A DNA stretch of 64,000 nucleotides, taken from Diplosphaera chodatii. Taxonomy: Eukaryota; Chlorophyta; Trebouxiophyceae; Prasiolales; Stichococcaceae. Within the stretch, counting starts at the first letter, position 1; each line of letters begins with the position of its first letter. The notes under the pieces are model-generated. The model did not search any database. It was not told the origin of the DNA and saw nothing but the letters and a program-made list of their open reading frames with translations. The translations under genes and the position numbers were made by a program. The DNA lies in assembly GCA_032358165.1 (NCBI GenBank), contig JAALGY010000021.1, forward strand, positions 744,001 through 808,000, read 5' to 3'. Below, in pieces: positions 1 through 10,600 of this stretch.

Positions 1-540
1 GTCGTGCCGTCGCCGATCTCGTAGTCCTGCGACCGCGACAGCTGCACCAGCAGCTTGGCGATCTGGTTCTCCACCTCCATTTGGTCCAGGATGGTGGCTC
101 CATCGTTGGCTGCGCCGGACCAGAGGATGCAACATGCAGTGACACTTGAGCTGGGTGCTGCACATGAGAACTCAACTGCCGACGAAGCAGGGTGCGGGGG
201 CGAGCGTCAGCAGCACTCACTGATGAGAATGTCGCCGTCGGGGCTCTGCATCATTTTGTCCATGCCCTTCGGGCCCATCGATGACCGCATGAGACGCGCC
301 ACCGACTTTGCGGCCATGATGTTGGCCTTGTGCGCCTCCAGACCCCGGAGCCTGCTCTTCTTCTCTTGCTCCTGAGCGCACGTAGATGGACAGGTTGCAA
401 CAGGATCAAATGCTCATGCTGGATCATGAACGTCTGCAAACCATGCCGCTGCAGGCAGTTCTGTTGCTGCGGAAGCTTTGCCAACTTCGCACCCTGATGA
501 CAATGAAAGGCCGGCCATACTCATCGAAGGCCAGCGACAT
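1..540 (-). CDS. CCT5: T-complex protein 1 epsilon subunit (CCT5), N-terminal part
   Basis: Subunit of the cytosolic chaperonin TRiC/CCT, which folds actin, tubulin and other proteins using ATP. Three exons are visible on the minus strand: 493-540, 221-371 and 1-109; the gene runs off the left edge. The start at 538-540 gives [12 protein letters not shown], the typical epsilon beginning. Exon 2 carries [15 protein letters not shown] and exon 3 carries [20 protein letters not shown] and EIGDGTT, the ATP-binding motifs of group II chaperonins. About 102 of roughly 535 residues are present. Introns have GTGCGA and GTGAGT donors. The start codon faces the Alba gene, 482 bases away. The subunit call rests on the N-terminal signature and is quite sure. 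Confidence 0.93.
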
Positions 541-1022
541 GCCGGCGAAGTGGCGGTGCCGACGCGTTGGCAGCAAAGGTCACTGATCGGGTGCTGGCTG
601 CGGATTGCTCAAACGCAGAACCTGACAAAGAAACCGCGACGGCAGCATTCGCAGGAGGCGTCAAAGTGATGGACGTCGGTCTGGATCAGAGGTGCCATGA
701 TGATCAGCACCTAGCACGCCTCTCAATGCTGAGACCGGGCAAAGGCGTGACACCCCTCGCTCCGTTGCCACCCTTGTCATACAAATGTCGCAACTGGAGG
801 TCATCGGAAACTCGACGTGCTGGCTTCCCTCTACTTGCCACGTAAACATGGTTGCGGCAGCGCTGCGGCCCAAAGGTGCTTGCAGTTGCTTGCAGGTCGC
901 GCACGACGTTCCTGTGGGGTCCTCGCATGCTGGGTGCTTTGCCGGCTCGGGGCCGTAAGCTCAGCGTCAGGGCGTGAAGGCCACCGCCTGCAGGCCACGT
1001 GCAGTGTTTACCAGGCCGCGAG
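541..1022. promoter_or_regulatory. Intergenic region between divergent CCT5 and Alba genes
   Basis: 482 bases between two start codons pointing away from each other. It must hold both promoters and 5' untranslated regions. No convincing coding exon or repeat was seen; several short open frames exist but none resembles a protein. Confidence 0.4.
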
Positions 1023-2760
1023 ATGCACAGCCAGCAGCAGCAGCAGCGGGAACACGAGTCGTCTCTGGATAAATACGTGAGGCTCGACCAGCAGCGCAAT
1101 GATGAGGCCGGCATTCAGGACCACGAGGTGAGCACAGGATTAGTGCTGCCGCCGCGGTGTGCACACACCCGAGTCTGGTACAGTTAACCCCGATGGCATG
1201 CACCTGGCGCAGATACGCATCACCGGGCCAGGCAAGACTCGCAACTACATTGCATATGCGACAGGCCTGCTGACGGTATGCTGCTCTCCTTGTCGCCCCT
1301 GCCGGCATGCTGATTGGTTGCAAAGTGCACGTCCATCTTTCTCGACGCAAAGAGCCGCCACACAACAACCTCGAACCAATGTTCCGTGCAGCAAAAGGGA
1401 TGCACATCTGTGGAGTTGAAAGCCATGGGCCAGGCCATCAACAAAACTGTAACCATAGGTGAGGAGCATGAAGTATGTATAAGTAAGTAGCGCCTGTCAC
1501 TTGTATAGGCTGAGAAGCACAGGTTCAGCTGCTTTCGAGCATGTCGATAGGCACCGCTGATGACGGGTGTTGACGCTGCTTCGTCAGACTCGTTTGTTGC
1601 GCTTGCTCTGCAGCCGAGATCATCAAGCGGCGCATCCTGGGGCTCCACCAAAACAATCAGATCACATCGATTGCCATCCAGGACACTTGGGAGCCTATCG
1701 AGGTCATCGTGTGCATGGCACTGCCCGCAGCTTCGCATTCTGCGTCCTGGTCGGCCATCAAACATTCAGAATACAGTGTCCGAGGCGCTGACTCCTTGAT
1801 GGGAGCCATTGCAGGAGGGTCTTGACACCATCAGCGTGACGCGTCATGTTTCAGTCATCAGCATCACATTATCCACAGTGCCACTGGACCGCAGCAGCCC
1901 TGGCTACCAGCCCCCGCTGCCAGCTGAGATGGTGAAGACGCACCTGTCACCCGCACCGCACATTGGCCCTGTGACTGGCGAAGGGTGCGCCGTCGCTTTG
2001 TAACACCATGACCTGCCGAGTCTGCTGCCTGCAGCTCTACAATGGAACAAGCTTCATGCGCTTGCTGCAAGAGTAAGTGCGACCACTGTGTCTGCTGGTT
2101 AGTCGTGTGAGCTCGCTGAGCATTCCCGGTGCACGTGTGTGCAGGGACATCTGGAGCCACATGGTCGCCGGGCAGATCGGTGGCAGTCCCATGAACATGG
2201 GCAGCGCTGGCGTCATGAGCAGCAGTGGCAACAACAGCGGCCTGCACAGTGGCGGCCCGCACCACCCCGCTGGCCTGGGCATCGCAAAGGCAGGCGACGG
2301 CAGCACCTGCAGCAGCAAGCTCAGCTCTGGTTCTGTGCTGGACGGCTACAGCGCGATGAGCATGCCGCTCAGCGCGGCGATTGCTGCGCAGCAGTTGTTG
2401 CAGGTGACTGGCGTATGGCAAGCAGCCTGTTTTGTGCAGCCCGATGCCGCTTTGTTGGAATGTCAAAAGTTTCAGGTTTCACTTGTGTGCACCATATGTG
2501 TGGAGACTTTGCAGCTTTAACAAGTTGGGGAGTTCGCCAACCGTGTGCAGGTGCAAGCACAAGGCCTGCATGACAGCAGCGCGCAGCTGGGCCTGCAGCC
2601 AGACCTGAGCATTGGACCGGTGGCCCACTTTGATGGCCGCGACCATGCCCGCACCCAGGGCAAGGGCCGCGGCCATCGCAGCAGCATTGGCGGCGGCAGC
2701 AGCAACATGGGCATCGACGGCGGCATAGGCAGCGGCATGCTCGGCGCCGGCCCAGGCTGA
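1023..2760 (+). CDS. Alba-domain DNA/RNA-binding protein with glycine-rich tail
   Basis: Alba-family proteins bind DNA or RNA; plant and algal members act in mRNA handling and genome organisation. Eight exons read in one frame (328 aa): 1023-1127, 1174-1275, 1392-1458, 1614-1702, 1815-1931, 2035-2072, 2145-2403, 2551-2760. The Alba fold spans about residues 45-160, with RNYIAYATGLL, VELKAMGQAINKTVTIAEII, LHQNNQITSIAIQDTWEP and TRHVSVISITLS. The second half is low-complexity, rich in Gly, Ser and Met, and contains an RG-type stretch (QGKGRGHRSS) that suits RNA binding. The start is preceded by a Gln run (CAG repeats) and is the first suitable ATG; a start further upstream is possible. The small exon 2035-2072 and the end of exon 5 are the least certain borders. 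Confidence 0.85.
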
Positions 2761-3262
2761 AAGGCTGGCAGGCTATTCCTGCTGTGAAACCACGTAGTCT
2801 GCTGGAATGCGACCGAGAAACTATGGCACAGCCCTCATCTCCTTCATCTAGCTGCGGTACAGCCGATGCGAAGGTGATATCTCTCGGGAAGACGCACGTG
2901 AGGGCAGGCGTTTCTGCACGGCATCTTATATTCATGGACGTTTTGATGCTACATGCGGGCTCTGGACATGGACGCGCTGAGTGTCGTGGCAGTGATTCCC
3001 TTGGCATGCTGCTCAAGGGAAGTGAGGACGACCAGGACCGCGCCAGGCCTGGTCATCCGCTGTCACGCTCACACCAGCAACACTCAACCTGGTGGTGTTG
3101 GCCAATTTGAGGTTCATCAGGAGCGGCACTGTACCGAATTTTGTAACCCCCCGAGCAACTGTAGGACGTTGCTATCAAAGCGATAGCAACATATGCCACT
3201 TTGCGTCCACTCGCCTCATCATGCTGCATCAATAAATTGGCACTCTTCACATCACTCGTATG
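2761..3262. other. Convergent intergenic region (3' ends of Alba and FIS1 genes)
   Basis: 502 bases between the Alba stop and the FIS1 stop. It probably holds two 3' untranslated regions. I see no supportable gene in it. Confidence 0.4.
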
Positions 3263-4157
3263 TTACCGCCTGCTAAGTGCTGCCGAGAGTATAACTGCTC
3301 CCACACCCAGAAGGCCTCCGACGATGCCGACACCCACAAGGCCCTCCTTGATGATCTGGTCCTCCACTGCCTGCTTAAGCTGCTGCGCCTGGTGGCTGTC
3401 AGGTGACACCTGCACGAACGAGCAGGACCATTGACCGCTTTCTGGACACTAAACCATGATGTGTGTGTATGCAGCGAAAACTGCTCCACTGGCATGTTGA
3501 ACACGTCCGTGGTACTGCCTAGTCCAGCGGGCAATCGCATCCAAGGCGGCGCACCTTGAGCAGCTCGTCGAGTTGCCTGCGTGCCTCCAGCAGTTTGCCC
3601 ACCCGATACTTGCCAACGGCACGCAGGTACACCAGTTCCCTCTGTAACAGTCACCAGGTGAGCTCAGTTGCCGCTCTTTGCATGCATATGACAGTGAGGG
3701 TAATACAACCATTGCCATGCATGCAGCCATGCTTAGGGTTCAACTTGAAACTGCGGGTCGGTCTCTGGCTTGTCCATCAGCAGCTCTGCCAGATGTATGC
3801 CACGAGGTACGTCTGTGGCAATGCTGCGCGCGTGCACCAGCGCCTGCAATGCGAGGTGCAATGCGAGATGTGTCGACTATGATTTGTCTACGCATCATAG
3901 ATGCTGGATGTGTACACCCACAGCATCTCCAGCAGTTGCAGAGCGCGCATCACAAATGCGCACCCACACTAGCCGGAGCCCCTCTGCAGATGTATCTGAG
4001 CCTGCTGTAGATGCTGTGTCGTAGTCATTCCGGCACCTGCCGAAAACATGTGGTGCAATTCGAGGCAAAGACACCTCGGATGGGTGTACAAGTACACTTG
4101 AGAAGCATGGACTCTGCACCTTGAAATCAGCTCCTTGTCCGTGATTGGGAGTTCCAT
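3263..4157 (-). CDS. FIS1: Mitochondrial/peroxisomal fission protein FIS1
   Basis: Tail-anchored outer-membrane protein that recruits the dynamin fission machinery to mitochondria and peroxisomes. Five exons on the minus strand, 4120-4157, 3918-4036, 3745-3812, 3555-3641 and 3263-3409, give 152 aa, the usual FIS1 size. The start MELPITDKELISR matches the N-terminal arm. The TPR-like helical bundle contains DVPRGIHLAELLMD and RELVYLRAVGKYRVGKLLEA. The C-terminus has VEDQIIKEGLVGVGIVGG, a Gly-rich membrane span and a short basic end (SRR), as expected for a tail anchor. The FIS1 start lies 352 bases after the stop codon of the upstream gene on the same strand. The 3' border of exon 2 is the weakest point. 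Confidence 0.88.
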
Positions 4158-4509
4158 CACAATGAAGACTTCCGCGCCGTGTTGTGAAAGGCCGTTTCGG
4201 GTGTGTTTCGGTGAGCACTGTTGCTGCAACTTGCTATATGTTCAGCATTGTGTCTGATGCTGTTGTAACCTTGTCGGATGACGTGGTCAGCAGTGTCGAT
4301 GTGCGATGATGTGTTCAATGCTGCTCTTGACAGTTTGCATGAGTGCTTTTGGCAGGGCCGGACCCAAACGTGTTCGCATTGAATACGCTGTGAAGTGCAG
4401 GAAGCTGACGGTTTCACCACAGGGTGCACCAGTGCAGGCAACAATCTTGGAGTCCTCGACCTACTCCTGCAGGTCATCAATACACTTGCATGCACCAGGG
4501 AATGCTGTT
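4158..4509. other. Intergenic region upstream of FIS1
   Basis: 352 bases between the stop of the beta-rich protein gene and the FIS1 start, both on the minus strand. It should contain the 3' end of one gene and the promoter of the other. No coding exon is supportable here. Confidence 0.35.
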
Positions 4510-7195
4510 TCACAGGACATGATCCGCTCGTTGCTGCGTCTGGCCAAGGATCCCGGGGTCATCCAGCTGCTCCGGCGGCACCTGTGTTGCAATCCCCAAC
4601 AGCAATCAACCATGGACGCCCAAGCCTTCACCGCACGACAAGGTTGCTGGGACCAAAGCACGTTGACAGCAGGCGCTGCTCACCAGACGGCCCTTCCCCT
4701 CGGCGATGTCCACCTCCTCCTGCATCGCCACATGCCGCTGCACGACGCTGGACCCGCGCTGCGTCCGGTCTTTTGAACGCTCATACCTGAGGCTCAGCAA
4801 ACCCGCAACAAAGGCTGAACAACACCACCAGCTAATGCGGTCATGGGCACCAGACATGTGTGGTGGTATCTGAAGGCATGCGACAGGCCGTATTCGCCAG
4901 GCAGCCGCACGCATTGTGGTTGCAAAGCATGTCCCCGCCGCACCTGATGGTGCCATGGTTCTCAACCCCAAAGTTGAGGCCCAGCTTGGGGGAGCTGCTG
5001 TCAAACAGCCAGGCCGCAGACAGTGCCGCCGTCCAGGAGGGGTTGGCCCTGCACGGAACAGTTGCAGTGGTTTACGTTGGGATATGAAACCCATGGAGTA
5101 GATGCATGCAACACGCACATCCACTACAAAGCAAGCAGTGTGCTGGAAATTTCGAATTACCAGGCCTTCACTGCCATGGCTGCACTGACACCCTCAGTGG
5201 ACACCTCGCCCTTTACCAGCAGGCCACGGTTTGCCTGCACATGCAGGGCGTCAGACTGAATGCCGTGACACACCTCATTCTGGGTCGCACGACCTGCGAC
5301 GAAACTGCTTTCCCATGTGCACCATGCAATGTGCATACCTGCCAGGCGACGGCAAGTGCTGCGCCATTTGCTGGTGGCGTGTCGCCGTTGGGGGGCGCAT
5401 AGTCTGTCGCAACCTCCAGTCCCACGTCGACGTAGTTTGTGATGGCCACGACGTCTGCGCCCTACTCAACACAGGCAGCACTAACTGCAGCTCCTCACGT
5501 TGACACTGCCGCTTGAGGTCTGCAGCTACATCGTCCAGTAGGTTGCTCGCTGCCAAGCAGGGCAATGCCGCGGTCGAGTGAACGTCTACCATGCCAAATC
5601 CAAGCCCACCTCTAGAGGGTTGCGGATGTTGCGCTGCAGGGCTAAGTGGTACAAAAAGGAGATGCACATCTGCCGCTGGTCCCTGACCTCTACGGCGGCG
5701 GTGAACGTTCCACGCCCTGTTGCACACGACCAACCTACTTGCAAAATCTGGCTCTGCGCTACCTCCAGGGTGGCAAGCTGTATTCGCAGTAGATGCCAAG
5801 CTGTACAACCTCACACAACAAATCACCTGGCGGTGTGGATGTGGCCAGTGGGCTGTACGCAACGCAGTAGGACATGTGCTCCTGGCATGCCTCCGCCAGC
5901 CTCTGCACTCCGGCGGTGCCCATCAGATCATCCAGCCTGTGTTGCGGGTTGGTCTGCAGGCCATAGGACAGCGCGCCCTGCCGACCACCCTGTCGCAGGC
6001 AGTGCATGCGTCATGTTGCTTGCCCAGAAAATGTGCATTAAGACGTTGAGAGACTTGATGTGCGGACATTTGCAGCAACACTGGCGAGTCTGCCTCGACC
6101 ACTCCGTCGTTCAAGTGGTTGTCATATCAACGCACCATCCACAACTGTTCCAGCATCTGGCTGCCGGGGCTGACGACGAGGCCCGAAGTGAAGATTGGCG
6201 AGCCATAGCGCAACCCCACTATGCCTTTGTCCTGGGGGTCCACTGCGCAGATTGCACACAAATACACCGTCAGGTAGTTCCCATGCAGAGCAGATGCAGT
6301 GTGGCTGCGAGTTTGCAGGTGTGCTCACATGCCATTATTGCAAGGCTCAGGCATGCGCACCAGTTACGGAGCCTGTGCGATGCACCAGCGGCACGTTTGC
6401 CCATGCGCCATATCCGGAGTTTGCATCAAAGAAGCAGCCGCGCGCCTTGGCAATGCCACCATTCCCAGCCTGCAACAAATCGAACCTGTTGAGCACCCCA
6501 TGCCCCGTGATGAGCTTGTACATCCATTGCTTGCTTATTGAAGCTCACTGACCTTCGCCTTGATGTCAACGAAGTTTGAGTAGTCCTCCGGATCAGGCTG
6601 ATATCTCAACGTGATGACGCCTGCTCGCATGCCATGCCAAAACTTCAAGGCTGGTTCCATGTGCCGTGCATTACATTCAACACAGCCTGTCAGGCGCAGT
6701 GGCAGACATTGGCATTACAATGACCTGTGCCCTGCGCTGCCTTGTATGTGGGCCTGTCCAGCGTGGCTGACACGCTCACACGGGGGTCCTCTGCGGGGCG
6801 GAATGCCAGCCAACCCCGGGTGGCTTGCTGCAGCGCAGGGCACACATGTGACGAAACCCAGCACAGGCGAGTGCTGACGGCAGCGCCGCACACTTGCAGG
6901 CTGTGCTGCTTACCTGCAGGTAATCGTTCATGAGGAACCGCATCGCAGGTTTCCCAAACATGTAGTCATAGGATGAATGCGCCATGCGCGTCTGCAGAGC
7001 AGATTGCAGTCTCCTGTCAGCTGCCGACAGTTCGTCGTCATTAGTTTATATGATTGGTGTTTCATGGTTGGTTCACATGCTAATGTACTGCTGCATGAAT
7101 GCGCAGCTGACCCGGAGACGCAGGTCGCGCTCGAACAAGGGCGGCACCAGCACCACCGGCGGTGGTGTCTCGCCCTGGCTCATGACCTGGCCCAT
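4510..7195 (-). CDS. Unassigned beta-strand-rich protein (possible beta-barrel)
   Basis: I do not recognise this protein. Thirteen exons join into one 431-aa frame: 7112-7195, 6914-6991, 6725-6827, 6553-6620, 6361-6469, 6136-6242, 5827-5989, 5610-5716, 5339-5461, 5161-5234, 4944-5048, 4684-4786, 4510-4581. The N-terminus contains YDYMFGKPAMRFLMNDYLQ. The rest alternates short beta-strand-like runs such as GIVGLRYGSPIFTSGLVV, FTAAVEVRDQRQMCISFLY, VVAITNYVDVGLEVAT and SPKLGLNFGVENHGTIRY. This pattern is typical of outer-membrane beta-barrels of mitochondria or plastids; that reading is inference. There is no hydrophobic signal or long transmembrane helix. The exon joins are consistent in phase throughout, so the gene itself is well supported. 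It is divergent to glucosidase II alpha. Confidence 0.72.
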
Positions 7196-7668
7196 GTCAG
7201 AGGCTTGCTGTGGAAGACGGACTAGGTGTGCTGCAGCGACCCTGCTGTGGTGCTTAGATCTTCAGGACCATGCAACACCCGAGGACAGCGTGACAAGACC
7301 AGCTTGAGACCAGCTGTACGAGTGCAGTAGGCATCACCTCTGCATGCTTCCGATGGACACATGTGAGCCCAATGCACATGGACTGATCGGAAGGAGGGAC
7401 ACATCGACGGGGGCTGTTTCCTGTTCTGCACCCTAAAGTCGATCAGGAGCAAGCGCATACACGGCAACGCCGTCACGCGCTTTGCCATGCACATCTGTTT
7501 TGCACAGTAGGTGCTGGACGTCAGGGTTGCTCTGTATCATGTCGCCGTACGACTTGAAAACTGAAAGTGTTTGATCCACCCCAACCCATGTGCGAGGGTC
7601 CTGCACAATAGGTGGGTTGTCTGCCCTGACATTGAGCTGCTGAGGGCTTATCAAGCGCTAAACAGACC
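7196..7668. promoter_or_regulatory. Divergent intergenic region upstream of glucosidase II alpha
   Basis: 473 bases between two divergent start codons; both promoters should lie here. A 73-codon minus-strand open frame at 7433-7654 was considered and rejected because it resembles nothing and joins to no exon. Confidence 0.35.
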
Positions 7669-10600
7669 ATGGCCGGAGCGGCCGTGGCTTCGGTGTGCGT
7701 GGCCACGCTGCTGTTGCTGGCAAGCAGCGGCGTACCAGGCGCTGCAGCCTTCAAGGAGCATGACTTCAAGGCGTGTTGATGCCTTGTTTCATGACTTTGA
7801 CAGTGCGATGTCATGGGTCAGTTGCTGCATCTCACCGTTGTGAGCATCGGCCGACGTTTCGGTGGCGCTGTGGGTGCTGCTGTACTGCCATGTTCATACC
7901 GAAATGGGAGATCGTACATCGTCGATATAACGTGCGGGTCTCCTCAAGGTCCCTCTTCTCCGTGCAGAAATGCAACGATGCGGCGTTCTGCAAACGGCTG
8001 CGCGGCCAGAAGGGCGATGTGTACGCGGTGCAGACGGACTCGGTGGTAGTCCAGGACAGCAAGCTGATCGCCGGCGTCAAGAATGAGGCGAACGGCGCTG
8101 AGTTCCAGTTGAACCTGACTGCGTACGATGGCATAGTGCGCCTCACCATCGACGAAGACGCCTCCAAAGGCCGCTTCAAGGTACTTCACATATTGGAAGG
8201 AGGACTCATGGGCGCAATGACCACATCAGCTGCATTCGCTTGCTGACGAGGCGGGTGAAGCTGGAGCAGACCTGGAGCGCATCTGTGTGGTGTGTTGTGT
8301 CAATGTTGAAAGCCGCAAACCAGCAAGCGATGGAACCGCTTGCAGGTGCCATCAGTGCTGCGGGACGACCTCCCGTCTCGCAAGGTGCCATGGGGAAAGC
8401 AGTCCAAGGCGCTGCTGGGCGGCAGCACCACATTGGAGCTCAGTGACGCAGTGTCCGTGACGCTGACGTTCCGGCCTCTGGGCGTCACGGTGCTGGTGCA
8501 TGGGCAGCCGGCGATCACCTTCAACAGCCAGCAGATGTTTGCGATGGAGCACCTGCGAGAAAAGAAGGTGCGGCAGGGTGTAGTGCGACGCTGTCGCTGA
8601 TGAGCTTCGTCATGTCGAAGCTGGCACGCTCCTTCAGACAGCAGCACACGCAGTGCTGGCTGCATTGCATCTGCACCATGTATCATCTTGTACTTCTTGC
8701 ACGCTGCACGGCTTTCTGCTGGTGTCGACCTTGTTGGGCCTTGCATGACAGGAGGGCGATCCTGAGGGCTGGTGGGAGGAGACCTTCAAGACGCACACAG
8801 ACAGCAAGCCCAGGGGCCCAGAGGCCATGTCCTTAGACCTGGAGTTCCCCGGCGCGCAACATGTGTATGGCCTGCCTGAGCGCGCCACCAGCTTGTCTCT
8901 GGAGCCCACCACTGGTGATGCTCTTGCCTGCTGCAGTTGATGCTGCGACCAAGGGCAGCAGCAGCGGGCCTTTGTATACGTACATGTGCTGTTGTTCGAC
9001 TGCATGACACGATATCTGAATGGCTTCGTCGTATGCATAGCTTGCCGTGTGCGGAGGATGATTGCAGTAGTGCAATGTATCGTGACACAGGTGTGCCCGA
9101 CAAGGAGGTGGAGCCATACCGCATGTACAACCTGGATGTGTTCGAGTACCTAGCGGAGTCCAACTTTGGGCTGTATGGCTCAGTGCCGCTGCTGCTGGCG
9201 GTGAAACCTGGCCTGACAGTCGGCGCTTTCTGGTGCATATCCACTGCCATGTCTGTCTGCCGCTCCTCAAGTGTGCTGTCCATAACTGATACAGGGTATG
9301 GTCTTGGACCCAATGCCCTGTTGAGGCACCGTGGCTGCCTGTGCCCCACAGGCTGAACGCCGCGGAAATGTTTGTCGATGTAAGCAAGCCGGCTACTGGG
9401 GCAACCACGCAGTGGGTTGCAGAGTCAGGCGTGGTGGACCTGTTCTTTTTGATCGGGCCACGCCCCTCTGATGTGTCGGCGCAGTATGCCACCGTCACTG
9501 GTGGCTCAGCCATGCCGCAGCTGTTTGCGCTGGGGTGCGCACCTGTTCAATGTGCACAAGCAGCTTTGATGCTATCATCTGCACGGCACAATTTCTCTCT
9601 TGATGACAGCAAGCTTGGCTCCGCCGCATAACAGACTCGAGAGATGCTGATTCATACATAACATCGCACTCCTACAGGTACCACCAATGCCGCTGGAATT
9701 ACCGTGATGAGGCAGACACGCTGGCTGTGGACGCTGGCTTCGACGAGCACGACATCCCCTACGATGTCATCTGGCTTGACATCGAGCACACGGATGGCAA
9801 AAGGTCATTTCAATTGCCTAATATGCATGCGATCTTCTGACCAGATCCTCATCACAATGGCGTGCCGCAAAGGCATGTGAGGGCAGGCTCACTTACCATG
9901 CGTCTTCCCTTGCACAGGTACCTAACATGGGACTCGGCCACATTCCCGCACCCAGAGAAGCTGCAGGACAACATCGCTTCCCGAGGTCTGAGCTGCTGCC
10001 CCGTAATCGTTCAGCATGTGCACCACAGCCAGCAGGTGCTGGGCTATCTTTTGCTGAGCTGTTGACTGACAGCACAGGCCGCAAGATGGTCACCATTGTA
10101 GACCCCCACATCAAGCGTGACGCTGAGTACAAGATTTTCAAGACGGCCGAGGACAAGGGCTTCTACGTCAAGAAGCGCGACGGCGAGGACTATGATGGGT
10201 AAGCATGACCAGCACCTGCGAACCACAGCAAGCGCTGCAGTACCCCGTCAACCTGTAACGAGACCCTTTCTAAGGGAGTAGCTTCCGGCATCATGTTGTC
10301 ACTCATCCCAACCCCTTACTCCTGGACACATGCACCAGTTTCAGCAGAAGTGTTCCGCAAGCACCACTTCCTGCCTGCCACAGGTGGTGCTGGCCCGGGT
10401 CCAGCTCGTACCTGGATGTGCTGAGCCCGGAGGTGTGTGCATGGTGGGCAACCAACTTCCACCCGGGAGGCTACCCTGGCGCCACCAAGAACCTGCACAT
10501 CTGGAACGACATGAACGAACCGTCTGTGTTCAACGGGCCTGAGGTGCGATATGTCTGTTGGTCTTGCAGTCTGGGCGCCTCCTTATGCTTGTACTTGCTC

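Noticed and set aside
7433..7654. 73-codon minus-strand frame starting MISPQQLNVRADN
   Set aside because: It sits between two divergent starts, has no recognisable family and joins to no neighbouring exon.
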